Notes: generated by a model not told the origin, from the sequence alone. A DNA stretch of 64,000 nt from Bacillota bacterium (GCA_023401925.1 JAEXDA010000052.1:1-64000), one strand, 5' to 3'. Counted from the first letter of the stretch, positions 28,256 through 37,970 are shown. Translations and numbers: made by a program.

Positions 28256-28530
28256 ATTAAATTGATTATAAAGATGAAACAGCAAATATTAATAGTTGTT
28301 CTGTACGCCGCGGGCTAAAGCCACACGGCTAAGTATTAAAAAACATTCCAAAGCCCAGTTCTACCGGGCTCCGTGGTGCTTCGAAGCTATTCTAAAAGTT
28401 TGAACAACAATTATTAGCCGATCCCCAGAGGGGATTTAGAAAGTTTTTAATCGCCTAGCCGTGTGGTTTTAACCCGCGGCGGAGATTATGGCTTACGGCT
28501 CACCTGAGTCATCTTTATAATCAATTAAAT
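28256..28530. mobile_element. MITE/REP-like palindromic element without coding capacity
   Basis: Terminal inverted repeats 28256-28277 and 28509-28530 match at 21 of 22 bases. A second, inner pair, 28306-28332 and 28455-28481, matches at 24 of 27 and carries the CCGCGGG...CACACGGCTA core that resembles REP sequences mobilised by RAYT transposases. The centre holds further small hairpins (around 28351-28370 and 28420-28436). The whole unit can fold into one branched cruciform of 275 bases. It starts one base after the cellulase stop codon and ends before that transcript's terminator. No clean target duplication can be read, so its class is open. Confidence 0.75.
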
Positions 28531-28535
28531 TAAAA

Positions 28536-28571
28536 AGCCTTGTTACCTAAAGGTAGCGGGGCTCTTTTTTT
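28536..28571 (+). terminator. Rho-independent terminator of the cellulase transcript
   Basis: A 12-bp RNA stem (28536-28547 with 28552-28563, including U-G wobbles) closed by a TAAA loop runs into seven T. It lies just right of the palindromic element. Confidence 0.8.
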
Positions 28572-28667
28572 ATTCAGCCGGCTCTGTTTTTTTCGGGATC
28601 TTTCTGCTTTCTAAATCCCGGCCTTTAAATTCTTAAAATTTTGACCCATCCTTGATCAATTTATTGC

Positions 28668-28696
28668 TTGTTGTTCCGGGCCATCCCTTTTACAAT
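28668..28696 (+). promoter_or_regulatory. Candidate promoter of the rhamnosidase gene
   Basis: TTGTTG at 28668-28673 and TACAAT at 28691-28696 with 17 bases between, 39 bases before the chosen start. Confidence 0.5.
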
Positions 28697-28734
28697 AAAG
28701 GATAGAAAAAAGTATCATGAGGAGAAAATGTGGG

Positions 28735-30915
28735 ATGGATAAAAAATGGACCGCCAAGTGGATCATGGATCCCGATTTTGCTGGATACGCTCCGCTCAAT
28801 TTGTTACATAGGCAGTTAGCGCCGTTTGATTTGCCTGAGCATGACCGGGAACTGCAAAATCACCATATGTTGGTCAAGAAAACTTTTCACTTTCCCCAGG
28901 AACCGCGGGAAGCTTTTTTGGATATTACGGCGGATGATTATTATAAACTTTATATCAATGGCCAATTTGTGGGTCAGGGTCCGGCTCCCGGATATTCATG
29001 GCATTATTTTTACAACCGCCTGGATGTCAGCGAATATCTTCAACAGGGTTTGAACGTCATTGCGGTGCATGTTTTTTATCAAGGCTTGATGAACCGGGTT
29101 TGGAACAGCGGCGATTACCGCCAGGGGATGCTGGCCGAGTTGTGGATCGATGGAAGTTTGGCTCTGGCCACCGACCGAACTTGGAAATGTCATCGTGCCC
29201 TCGAATTCACCGGGCGGGAAACTTTCGGTTATCAAACCCAGTTTGTGGAGGACCTGGATAGCCGGCTTCAGGAAAAAGCTTGGCGGGAGCCGGATTATGA
29301 TGACCGGCCCTGGCGGGAATGTTATGAAAATATCACCGACGACCATCAGTTGGTGCTTCAAGACACCCCAACACTGCAAGTATATACCTTAAAACCGGTC
29401 CAAGTCCTTCAACCGGCGCCAGGCAATTACCGGATCGATTTTGGCAGGGAAATCACCGGCCAGTTTGTTATGACAGCCCGAGGGATTGCCGGACAACAGG
29501 TGGAGATCCGCTATGGCGAAGAACTGGAAGCGGATGGAGGGCGAGTGCGTTATGCAATGCGTTGCAATTGCAACTACCAGGATATTTGGACGTTGTCGGG
29601 GGACTTGGATACTTTGGAGGCTTATGATTATAAAGCCTTTCGTTATGTTGAATTGATAGCCCCTGAGGGAGTTTTGCAGCCGGAAAGTTTTGCCGCCGTT
29701 GTCCGGCATTATCCTTTGGATGAATCAAGATGCAATTTTATCTCTTCCAATGGACTGTTGAATGATATTTGGAAGATTTGTGCCCATGGGGTCCGGTGCG
29801 GGGCCCAAGAGGTTTTTGTGGATTGCCCCAGCCGGGAAAAGGGCCAGTATTTGGGAGATGCCACAATTACCAGCCATTCCCATATGTATCTCAGCGGTGA
29901 TCTGCGGTTAACCAAAAAAATGCTGGCGGATTTTTCCCGTTCAGCCCGGATTTGTCCGGGGTTGATGGCTGTGGCGCCAGGTTCATTTATGCAGGAAATT
30001 GCCGATTTCTCATTACAATGGCCGTTACAGCTGTACCAATATTATCAACAAAGCGGCGATCTTCAGTTTTTGCAGGAAATGGCCCCGGTTGCGGAGGGAG
30101 TCATTCGGTATTTCAAAAGATTTCAAAGGCCCGACGGATTATTGGAAAATGTAAAGGAAAAATGGAACCTGGTGGATTGGCCGGAAAATTTGCGGGATGA
30201 TTACGACTTTGACTTATCCCAACCGGTGGTTGGGGATGGTTGTCATAATGTGATCAATGCCTTTTTTTGCGGCGCCGTTCAAACCGTAAATAAGATTCGC
30301 GATATTTTGGGGAGTGCTTCCCATGACGAGTTTCCGGAGCTAAAGAAGGCCTTTATCAAGGCGTTTTACCGGCCGGATTTGAATTTATTGGCTGACTCCA
30401 CAGTTTCGGATCACACCGCTTTGCATGCCAATTCGATGGCGCTGTTTTTCAATCTGGTACCGGAGGAAGCCCGTAGCAGTGTAGTTCAATTGATCCGGAA
30501 GAAAGGTATGAAGTGCGGGGTCTATAACGCTTATTTCCTTTTAAAAGGGCTGGCGGGAATTGGCGAGTATGACTTGGTCTTTGACTTGCTCTCCTCTTTG
30601 GACGAGCATTCTTGGGCCAATATGATCCGGGAAGGAGCAACAGCCTGTTTTGAGGCCTGGGGAAAAGAGCAAAAGTGGAATACCAGTCTCTGTCACCCTT
30701 GGGCCAGCGCGCCGTTACCGGTTTTGATCGAGGACATCGCCGGTTTGAAACCGGCGAAGGCGGGCTGGAGCGAGGCCATCTTTTCACCCCATATCCCGGA
30801 GGGCCTTCAACATCTTGAAGTGAAATTTTGGACGGTCCAAGGGTATTTCCACATGATTGCCGACAATGGCCAAACGGAGTTGCAAGCCCCTCCGGGAGTC
30901 AAAGTTTTAACATGA
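28735..30915 (+). CDS. Alpha-L-rhamnosidase-like glycoside hydrolase (GH78)
   Basis: Removes terminal alpha-L-rhamnose from oligosaccharides or glycosides. No signal peptide is visible, so it is probably cytoplasmic and acts on imported fragments. The 726 residues show beta-sandwich domains (DDYYKLYINGQFVGQGPAPGY, GNYRIDFGREITGQ) and a catalytic six-hairpin barrel opened by the family signature DCPSREKGQYLGD near 365-380. A C-terminal beta domain follows (HPWASAPLPVL). Start: the ATG at 28735 has GAGGAG 10 bases upstream, better than the ATG at 28717, which lies before that site. The next genes encode a sugar transporter, in line with oligosaccharide use. Confidence 0.88.
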   Translation: MDKKWTAKWIMDPDFAGYAPLNLLHRQLAPFDLPEHDRELQNHHMLVKKTFHFPQEPREAFLDITADDYYKLYINGQFVGQGPAPGYSWHYFYNRLDVSEYLQQGLNVIAVHVFYQGLMNRVWNSGDYRQGMLAELWIDGSLALATDRTWKCHRALEFTGRETFGYQTQFVEDLDSRLQEKAWREPDYDDRPWRECYENITDDHQLVLQDTPTLQVYTLKPVQVLQPAPGNYRIDFGREITGQFVMTARGIAGQQVEIRYGEELEADGGRVRYAMRCNCNYQDIWTLSGDLDTLEAYDYKAFRYVELIAPEGVLQPESFAAVVRHYPLDESRCNFISSNGLLNDIWKICAHGVRCGAQEVFVDCPSREKGQYLGDATITSHSHMYLSGDLRLTKKMLADFSRSARICPGLMAVAPGSFMQEIADFSLQWPLQLYQYYQQSGDLQFLQEMAPVAEGVIRYFKRFQRPDGLLENVKEKWNLVDWPENLRDDYDFDLSQPVVGDGCHNVINAFFCGAVQTVNKIRDILGSASHDEFPELKKAFIKAFYRPDLNLLADSTVSDHTALHANSMALFFNLVPEEARSSVVQLIRKKGMKCGVYNAYFLLKGLAGIGEYDLVFDLLSSLDEHSWANMIREGATACFEAWGKEQKWNTSLCHPWASAPLPVLIEDIAGLKPAKAGWSEAIFSPHIPEGLQHLEVKFWTVQGYFHMIADNGQTELQAPPGVKVLT

Positions 30916-31127
30916 ATCGGCAAGTAACTTTTAGAACCCCAATTAATTAAGAACCTGCCGGATCGAGATTTAAATCAGTCGGAATAAAGTTATTGGGGAA
31001 ATCAAAAATCGTTATTTTTTATCCATAAGATCATAAATTATTAACTTAAAATTAAAGAGCGATTGAAGTAATATCAAAACGAGAGCTTTTCGAATGCTCC
31101 ATAACTTTAAAAATAAGGGGGAGAAAA

Positions 31128-32513
31128 ATGTTTCAAAAGAGTTTCCAAAGGAGAAATTATCTTATTTATACTGTACTTTTAGTGATTTTGACTTTTGTCT
31201 TTTCCAGTGCAATCTGGGGAGGAGTTGACGCTGCGACCACTAAGGTCAAAATTAAAGTGTGGACCATGAATCGCCATGACGCTGACTATATGACGGCCAT
31301 GGTCAATCAATTCAACAAGCAAAACAAGGATAACATCGAAATTACTTATCAAATCTACACCGATAATTATCAACAGACCCTGGATTTGGCTTATGCCACC
31401 GGTGAAGCTCCGGATGTATACATGGATGCCACAGGGGTATTTGAAAAAAGACTTCCAGCAGGGGATATCGCCCCGTTGGATTCCTACTTAACCCCGGCTT
31501 TTAAGAAACGTTTCGGCGAGGGGGCGTTTTTGGAAGGAATCAATATGGATAATGGCCGTATTTATTCCCTCCCGGCGATTGGAACTACGCCCCGTTTGAT
31601 TTACAACAAGGGAATCTTTAAGAAGGTTGGAATTAACGCGTCTCCGAAGACCGTAACGGAAATGGCCAAGGACGCCTCTTTGATCAGTGCCAAGCTTGGC
31701 AAGGAGGGTATTTATGGATATGCCCAGAATTTTAAAAATCCCACCCAGGCATTATCACGGTCGGTCGATTACATCATGATGCGGAGCGGCGGAGTCCGGG
31801 AAGGGTATGATTTTAAAACCGGCAAATTCGATTTTACGGGCTATAAGCCGATTCTCCAGTCTTACCGATCCATTTTTACTTCCAATAGCGCTTTCCCGGG
31901 CTGTGAATCCTTGGATATCGATCCGTTACGGACCCAATTTGCCGCAGGAAAAATCGGTATGTATATTTCCTGGACCCATTCCGAACCCGGGGTATATCAG
32001 AATCAGTTTCCCACGAAGGAAGCTTGGGATATTGCTCCCCTACCAACCATCAATGGTATCAAGGGTTCGAACCGGATTAATTTGGCGGGGCGTTTTTGGT
32101 TAATGAACGGTAAAACCAAGTATCCTAAGGAAGCTTGGAAAGTGATGGAGTTTTTATATGGCGACTCCCTGCTGACCGGTTATTATGAGAAGGGCTTAGG
32201 TTTGGTGATGGTACCGGCAGTCATCCGCAAGGCCCAACAGCCGGAGACAGTAAAAAAATGGCCGGCGATTCAGTTTGATAAAAATGATAAAATCTGGCCG
32301 AATATCCCGCTCAATGTGAGACCTGAAGGCAAGGACGTGTATGAAGTCTTTATGGAGATTATTTTCGGGGTGACCGATGCCGACAAAGGAATCGCCGATC
32401 TCAACGCCCGGTACAATCAAGCATTGGACAAGGCAATCAGCGAACATCGAAGTACCCGCGTGATCTATACCAATTTCGACCCGGCCGAACCCGGGAAGAT
32501 CTTCAAAAAATAA
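31128..32513 (+). CDS. Sugar ABC transporter substrate-binding protein (CUT1 type)
   Basis: The extracytoplasmic binding protein of a carbohydrate importer. Of its 461 residues, about 1-36 form a signal sequence (hydrophobic core YLIYTVLLVILTFVFSSAI). I see no lipobox cysteine after it, which is unusual for a monoderm binding protein and suggests another anchoring mode or a periplasm-like space. The mature part opens KVKIKVWTMNRHDADYM and carries the family features TGEAPDVYMDATGVF, IYSLPAIGTTPRLIYNKGIFK and FAAGKIGMYISWTHSEPG. GGGGGAG precedes the start. A strong hairpin without U-run follows, then two permease genes. Confidence 0.92.
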   Translation: MFQKSFQRRNYLIYTVLLVILTFVFSSAIWGGVDAATTKVKIKVWTMNRHDADYMTAMVNQFNKQNKDNIEITYQIYTDNYQQTLDLAYATGEAPDVYMDATGVFEKRLPAGDIAPLDSYLTPAFKKRFGEGAFLEGINMDNGRIYSLPAIGTTPRLIYNKGIFKKVGINASPKTVTEMAKDASLISAKLGKEGIYGYAQNFKNPTQALSRSVDYIMMRSGGVREGYDFKTGKFDFTGYKPILQSYRSIFTSNSAFPGCESLDIDPLRTQFAAGKIGMYISWTHSEPGVYQNQFPTKEAWDIAPLPTINGIKGSNRINLAGRFWLMNGKTKYPKEAWKVMEFLYGDSLLTGYYEKGLGLVMVPAVIRKAQQPETVKKWPAIQFDKNDKIWPNIPLNVRPEGKDVYEVFMEIIFGVTDADKGIADLNARYNQALDKAISEHRSTRVIYTNFDPAEPGKIFKK

Positions 32514-32526
32514 AGAGCAAACGATG

Positions 32527-32562
32527 GGGCTGTTGCAAATAAAATCTCTTTTGCAACAGCCC
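32527..32562 (+). other. Intercistronic stem-loop between binding-protein and permease genes
   Basis: A perfect 13-bp stem (32527-32539 with 32550-32562) with a 10-base loop and no T-run. Such hairpins commonly protect the 3' end of the binding-protein message, giving more binding protein than permease. The next gene starts 22 bases later with its own AAGGAG. Confidence 0.8.
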
Positions 32563-32583
32563 GCGTCATAAGGAGAACTTCAG

Positions 32584-33489
32584 ATGGCCTCCATTCAATG
32601 GAAACGGAACAAGCAGATTTATTTGATGTTGATTCCCAATGCAGTCATTTTTTTGGCGCTCACGATCTATCCGGTACTTTGGGCGCTTCAATACATGTTT
32701 TTTAGTTATGATGGAATAAGCGCCGCTAAATTTGTAGGATTGGAAAATTTTATCCGCGCATTTACCCGGGATACGGTGTTTTGGCACTCGGTCCTCAATA
32801 CGCTGGTTTATGTCTGCGGAAAGCTGATAATCACTTTACCCATCGCCTTTTTGCTGGCGGTGCTCTTAAATAGAAAATTCAGGGGCCGCGGTTTCCTGCA
32901 AGGGCTCATGTTCAGCCCCACCATTGTGAGCACGGCGGTCATGGCATTAATATTTTATTTGATCTTTAACGTTTACAATGGGGTCGTCAATCATTTGTTG
33001 TTGGCTACGGGTTTGGTTAAAATGCCCATCAATTGGTTGGGTAAGGATCTGGCGATGTTAACCTGTATTATCGTTGGAGCCTGGGGTGGCATTGGAAATT
33101 ACATGGTTTATTTTTTAGCCGGATTACAGAGCATTCCCAAAGATATTTATGAAAGCGCCGCCTTGGATGGAGTCAATGGATTCCAGCGGATGGTCTATAT
33201 AACGGTTCCGATGATGGGACCGGTACTTCAGGTCATTTTAATGCTGTCGATTATTATTGCTTTTCAGGATATGCAAAGCATCATGGTCTTGACGGAGGGT
33301 GGCCCGTTTTCTGCAACGCAGGTCATGTTCTTATACATCTATCAATTGTACTTCCCAATTTCGGCCTCGGCCAGTACGATGGTGAATTCGGATTTTGGAT
33401 ATGGCGCAGCCGTAAGTATTATCGCTGCTTTGATTATCGGTATGATAACCTGTGGGTACCTTTATTTCTCTAGAAAGCTCGATTATTAA
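32584..33489 (+). CDS. Sugar ABC transporter permease (MalF-like)
   Basis: One of two membrane subunits of the CUT1 importer. The 301 residues show six TM helices and the EAA-loop that contacts the ATPase, ESAALDGVNGFQRMVYITVPMMGP near 196-219. AAGGAG lies 8 bases before the ATG. The partner permease follows 22 bases after the stop. No ATPase gene is present between here and the two-component genes, so the complex probably uses a shared MsmX/UgpC-type ATPase encoded elsewhere. Confidence 0.94.
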   Translation: MASIQWKRNKQIYLMLIPNAVIFLALTIYPVLWALQYMFFSYDGISAAKFVGLENFIRAFTRDTVFWHSVLNTLVYVCGKLIITLPIAFLLAVLLNRKFRGRGFLQGLMFSPTIVSTAVMALIFYLIFNVYNGVVNHLLLATGLVKMPINWLGKDLAMLTCIIVGAWGGIGNYMVYFLAGLQSIPKDIYESAALDGVNGFQRMVYITVPMMGPVLQVILMLSIIIAFQDMQSIMVLTEGGPFSATQVMFLYIYQLYFPISASASTMVNSDFGYGAAVSIIAALIIGMITCGYLYFSRKLDY

Positions 33490-33511
33490 CGTAAAGATGG
33501 GGTTTAAGACA

Positions 33512-34354
33512 ATGAATAAAACATCAAAAGCAGCAGGCAAGATAATAAAATGGTTATTTATATTGATTGTAGCGATTTTTACAATCTATCCGGTTTTTTA
33601 TACCTTGATGGGTTCATTAAAAACCAATGCCGAACTGATATCAGGCAGCACTTTACTGCCTTCCCGCTGGATGTTTTCCAACTATGTTCAAGCGTTTCGC
33701 CAGGGAAACTTCATCCAATACACTTGGAATAGTGTCTATCTATGTGTGATGGTGACGGTCCTGGCCTTACTAACCTCGTCATTGACCGGATACGTCTTAG
33801 CCCGGCACCGGTTTCCGGGAGGGAAATTACTGCTTAGCATGCATTTGGCTTTTATGTTTGTTTCTTTGGGCGCTGTTTCGCTATATCCGCAATACCGGCT
33901 GATGCATGCCTTGGGACTCACCGGGAATTTGATCGGATTGGCCCTGGTTTTGACCGGAGGCCAGGGAACGAATATCTTTTTGACCATCGGGTTCATTAAA
34001 ACTTTGCCTAAGGAGCTTGATGAGGCGGCATTAATCGATGGCTGCAGTTATTTCAGGGTCTATTGGAATGTCATTTTGCCATTGTTGCGACCGATCTTGG
34101 GAGTGGTAGCGCTCTTTACTTTCCGGACAGCCTGGAATGATTATATTACCTCGTTTATTTTTACAATGGCCAATCCATTATTGAAACCATTGACCGTAGC
34201 AGTCGTCAGCCTGCGTTATTCGGCTAACGCCGCTGCCGAATGGAATATCATGACGGCGGGCGCGGCCATTTCTTTGTTACCGGTATTAATTCTGTACTGT
34301 TTTACGAGTAAACAGTTTATATCCGGCCTTACTTCAGGCGCAGTCAAAGGATAA
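33512..34354 (+). CDS. Sugar ABC transporter permease (MalG-like)
   Basis: The second CUT1 membrane subunit, 280 residues with six TM helices. The EAA-loop reads DEAALIDGCSYFRVYWNVILP near 170-190. ATG at 33512 is preferred because GATGGGG lies about 9 bases upstream and the protein then starts 22 bases after the previous stop. The frame stays open to 33452, inside the MalF-like gene, and an ATG at 33497 is a possible alternative. The C-terminal segment YCFTSKQFISGLTSGAVKG is the usual ending of this subunit. Confidence 0.93.
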   Translation: MNKTSKAAGKIIKWLFILIVAIFTIYPVFYTLMGSLKTNAELISGSTLLPSRWMFSNYVQAFRQGNFIQYTWNSVYLCVMVTVLALLTSSLTGYVLARHRFPGGKLLLSMHLAFMFVSLGAVSLYPQYRLMHALGLTGNLIGLALVLTGGQGTNIFLTIGFIKTLPKELDEAALIDGCSYFRVYWNVILPLLRPILGVVALFTFRTAWNDYITSFIFTMANPLLKPLTVAVVSLRYSANAAAEWNIMTAGAAISLLPVLILYCFTSKQFISGLTSGAVKG

Positions 34355-34501
34355 GCCGCTGTTGACGGTGGGGCTCATGGATTCCGTTTTATCAACCCGC
34401 GCAGGCGGAGTAAACGCTCTCTTTGAAGGTAAAATGGTTTGGATAGGGAAATAAGGTAGGGGAAGTGATCCTGCGTAAGTTTTGAAAAGGAAGAACCCAA
34501 A

Positions 34502-36376
34502 ATGGCGCTTGACTGGTTCCGAAACCTGAAACTCAAGAATAAAATCGCCTTGACATGCATGACTTTGATAGCGCTCTCTTTGTTGATATCGGCCGCGCTT
34601 TTATATCGTTATGTGGCTGCCGAAATTCACCGGAACGCTTATGTGAGTTCGGCTGATTTGTTGACGCAGGCCGGTAATTTTCTGGATGAAAAGCTAAAGG
34701 GAATTATCCGGCGGGTTTACGGACTGGAACTGAATCCTGATTTTAACGCGACTCTCTCAACGTTTTTATTTAATGAAGAGAAATACCGTTATGCCTTGGC
34801 ACTTTCCCGGTTTTCAAATTTCTTTTCGGAGATTCGATCCACGGAGTCATTTACGTCCTCGGTTTTTATGAGTACTCCCAAAGGGGAGTTCTTTGAATTC
34901 TCCAAAATCAAAAACCCTGAATTTCGTTTTATAACTTCCCGGCTCTATCAAGAACTTCATGATCGGCCGGGACAGACTGTTTATTGGGGCCTCAGCCGGA
35001 GAGACGAAATTTACCGGGATACCAATCCCGTCGTGCCGTTGGTTTTTCAATTTACCATCGATGGATATAACAGCAATCTTTATATTGTGGTGAATCTGGA
35101 TCAACAAGCCATTTTGGCGTATTTGGGAAAAATATATTCCGGAGCGGGAAATTGGATGGTGATCCTGGATAACCAGGGACGGGAAGTTGTTTCCAATCAT
35201 GACCCGGTCACCCGGTTGTTTCTTGCCGATGCCGACGTGGTGAAGGAAATTTCCCATGGGGAACAAGGTCGGATTATGCGACGCTATAAGGGAGTCAATT
35301 ATAGTATCAGCTATCAGGGGCTGACGGTTGCGCCTTGGAGAATTGTGAATATCAAGTCGGAACAGGTTTTGTTGCATCAATTGAATGAGTTGGGTTTCTT
35401 TATCTTGATACTGACCGGGGCCTGTATGGTGGTAACGCTGGTATTGGCAGTAATTTTATCCAATACCATCACTCATCCCCTGGTGAGGCTGGAAGGAACG
35501 ATTCAACGGGTAACACAGCGTAATCTGAATGTAAAATTTGAATATCCATATCATGATGAAGTAGGACACTTGGGGCGAAGTTTTAATTTTATGGTGGAAG
35601 AAATTCGGGAATTGTTTCAAAGGTTAAATCAAACCATTGTTCAGTTGCAAGCGGAGAAGGAAAAAGTCAAACTTGAACAGCAGTTAAAAAGACAGGCGGA
35701 ATTAAAAGCTTTACAAGCCCAAATCAATCCCCATTTTCTTTATAACACGTTGGACTCGATTCATTGGATGGCCGATCAGATCAAGGCAACCCAGATTAGT
35801 CAAATGACCATGGCCCTGGGAACCCTTTTTCGGACTGGACTCAATAAAGGCCTGGATATCATCACCATAAAAAATGAACTTGTAAATGTCACCAGTTATT
35901 TGACGATCCAAAAAATGCGTTATGGTGAGCATTTTAATTATATTATCGATGTTGATCCCAAAGTACAGCATTTACTGACGATTAAACTAATTTTGCAGCC
36001 TTTGGTGGAGAATGCAATTTATCATGGAATTAAAGAGAAACCGGGAGCGGGTTCCATTACGATAACCGGCGGTATGGCGCAAAACGGTAAAGATATTTTA
36101 TTGCAGGTCTACGATAATGGTGCCGGAATTCAACCCCTTGCCCTGGAATTCATCAATCGCCGATTGGATGAAGGAATACCGGAAGGGCAACCCTTGATCA
36201 CAGAAAGAGGCTATGGAATTTATAATGTCAATGAACGGATCAAACTTTACTTTGGAGAAGATTATGGTTTACATTTCAAGAGCGAGTGGGGCCGGGGGAC
36301 GGAAGCTACGATCTTGATTCCGGCAGTCAAGCAAGAGGAGATCACACAATATGTACAAAATCTTGGTAGTGGATGA
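34502..36376 (+). CDS. Sensor histidine kinase, YesM/LytS-type
   Basis: A membrane sensor of 624 residues paired with the next gene. TM helices near 20-40 and 295-315 flank an extracellular sensing domain of about 250 residues. A HAMP region (about 315-370) and a short coiled coil follow. The phosphoacceptor is His411 in the AQINPHFLYNTLD motif of the His_kinase (PF06580) family, and the ATPase domain carries LVENAIYHGI near 500 and YDNGAGIQ. Such kinases sit beside CUT1 transporters and plant-glycan enzymes in Bacillota and respond to sugars, often through the binding protein. AAGGAAG precedes the ATG. Its end overlaps the regulator gene by 26 bases. Confidence 0.94.
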   Translation: MALDWFRNLKLKNKIALTCMTLIALSLLISAALLYRYVAAEIHRNAYVSSADLLTQAGNFLDEKLKGIIRRVYGLELNPDFNATLSTFLFNEEKYRYALALSRFSNFFSEIRSTESFTSSVFMSTPKGEFFEFSKIKNPEFRFITSRLYQELHDRPGQTVYWGLSRRDEIYRDTNPVVPLVFQFTIDGYNSNLYIVVNLDQQAILAYLGKIYSGAGNWMVILDNQGREVVSNHDPVTRLFLADADVVKEISHGEQGRIMRRYKGVNYSISYQGLTVAPWRIVNIKSEQVLLHQLNELGFFILILTGACMVVTLVLAVILSNTITHPLVRLEGTIQRVTQRNLNVKFEYPYHDEVGHLGRSFNFMVEEIRELFQRLNQTIVQLQAEKEKVKLEQQLKRQAELKALQAQINPHFLYNTLDSIHWMADQIKATQISQMTMALGTLFRTGLNKGLDIITIKNELVNVTSYLTIQKMRYGEHFNYIIDVDPKVQHLLTIKLILQPLVENAIYHGIKEKPGAGSITITGGMAQNGKDILLQVYDNGAGIQPLALEFINRRLDEGIPEGQPLITERGYGIYNVNERIKLYFGEDYGLHFKSEWGRGTEATILIPAVKQEEITQYVQNLGSG

Positions 36377-37970
36377 TGAGCCCATTATCCGCAGCGGGAT
36401 CATCAACGTTTTGTCCGGGGCAGATCATGGTTTTGTGGTTGCAGGGGAAGCGGCTAACGGAATGCAGGCCATTGAACTTTTGCCGGAATTGAATCCGGAC
36501 GTAATTATCACGGACATCTGCATGCCCACAGTCAATGGTTTGGAACTGATTGAAACCGCCAAATCCATCAACCCCGATTTGAAAGTTCTGGTGGTTAGCG
36601 GTTATGACGATTTTGAGTATGCCCAAAAGGCTTTACGTCTTGGTGTTGAGGATTATATCTTAAAACCGGTGCAGGCGGGACAGCTGATCGACATTTTGAC
36701 GAGAGTGGGGAAAGAACTCGATCAACGGTTTCATTTCCTGCAAGATCTTAGCCTGCTCCAAAAAAAGTTAACGGTTAGCCTGCCATTCCTACGGGAATGG
36801 TTCTTTCAGGCCTTGATTACCGGAAAAATGGAGGAGGCGGAAATTGGCGAAAAATTGGGAGAGCTGGATATAAAGCTGACCGGATGTTTATTTGGAGTCG
36901 CTTTGCTCAAAATAAAGAATTTGCAGTCCGCTAAAGCCGAAAAGTTCAGGGAAAAGGGGCTTGCTCAAAGTTTTTTGGTGCAGGTTGTCGAATCAGTATT
37001 TTCGGAAGAGATTCGCCCCCTTCCGTTTTTTTTGAGTGAAGACAAGCTTGCTATCGTGTTTGATATCATTTCATCCGACCGGCAAAGAAGTTTTATTACC
37101 GTAAATCAAAATTTGCGCCGGGTGATGCTGGTGGTTCAAAACCAGCTCAGTGTGGATATTTATGCTGCATTGGGTCGGTTCTACGAAAAACTGATTGCAG
37201 TAAAGGAATCTTATTCTCAAGCAGAAACCGCCATTCAGTTCAGCTTTTTAAAAGGCAGCGGCAGCCTGGTTAATTATGAAGATATCAATCTTCAAAATGA
37301 AACACCGGTACAATGGCCCCTGGAATTGGAGAAGCAATTATTGCTCCAGGTGAAACTGGGTGAAAAAGAACAAGTAACTTATTCTGCCTTGCAGATTTTC
37401 GATTATCACCGCAAACAGCAAACGATTGAACCAGGGCGGGTTAAACAATTTGTTTTTGAAACAACCCTGCTGCTGAGACGGACAGTGACCGAGGTAGGAG
37501 GCAATATTTCGGCTTTGGGGATGGATTCCTATCGAAGGGTACATCATTGTGAGACCCTACTGGAGCTGGAACATTTTTTGGTGGACTTTTCTTTGGCCTG
37601 TTGTACCGAGATCGAGAAGGCCCGGCTCGGAAAGAGTTATTCGCTTGTTGAAAAGACCAAGGAGATTATTGAGAATTCCTTGGAGCAAATGGAATTTTCT
37701 TTGGATGATGTGGCAGGACGCTTATTTATTAGCCCGAATTATCTCCGGAGTCTTTTTAAGCAACAAGTTGGGGAATCGTTTGTGGAATATCTGACCCGGC
37801 GCAGGATGGAGAAAGCCCGGCTCCTGCTGGATGATGTTTCCGTAAAAGTGCATCAGATCGCTGAGGCGGTCGGTTATAGTGACCAGCATTATTTTTCGAT
37901 TTGCTTTAAGAAATATTTTGGTTTGACACCAACCGATTATCGGGAAATCAAAGGGATACATCGAGCATAA
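36351..37970 (+). CDS. Response regulator, YesN type with AraC DNA-binding domain
   Basis: The cognate regulator of the preceding kinase, 539 residues. The receiver domain (1-120) has DDEPIIRSG, phosphoacceptor Asp55 in DVIITDICMP, and the conserved lysine in YILKPV. A variable middle region of about 300 residues follows. The last 100 residues are an AraC double helix-turn-helix (LDDVAGRLFISPNYLRSLFK, then VHQIAEAVGYSDQHYFSICF). It is translated from an ATG overlapping the kinase gene with AAGAGGAG upstream, implying coupling. It probably activates the transporter operon and nearby glycoside hydrolase genes in response to the sugar. Confidence 0.95.
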   Translation: MYKILVVDDEPIIRSGIINVLSGADHGFVVAGEAANGMQAIELLPELNPDVIITDICMPTVNGLELIETAKSINPDLKVLVVSGYDDFEYAQKALRLGVEDYILKPVQAGQLIDILTRVGKELDQRFHFLQDLSLLQKKLTVSLPFLREWFFQALITGKMEEAEIGEKLGELDIKLTGCLFGVALLKIKNLQSAKAEKFREKGLAQSFLVQVVESVFSEEIRPLPFFLSEDKLAIVFDIISSDRQRSFITVNQNLRRVMLVVQNQLSVDIYAALGRFYEKLIAVKESYSQAETAIQFSFLKGSGSLVNYEDINLQNETPVQWPLELEKQLLLQVKLGEKEQVTYSALQIFDYHRKQQTIEPGRVKQFVFETTLLLRRTVTEVGGNISALGMDSYRRVHHCETLLELEHFLVDFSLACCTEIEKARLGKSYSLVEKTKEIIENSLEQMEFSLDDVAGRLFISPNYLRSLFKQQVGESFVEYLTRRRMEKARLLLDDVSVKVHQIAEAVGYSDQHYFSICFKKYFGLTPTDYREIKGIHRA

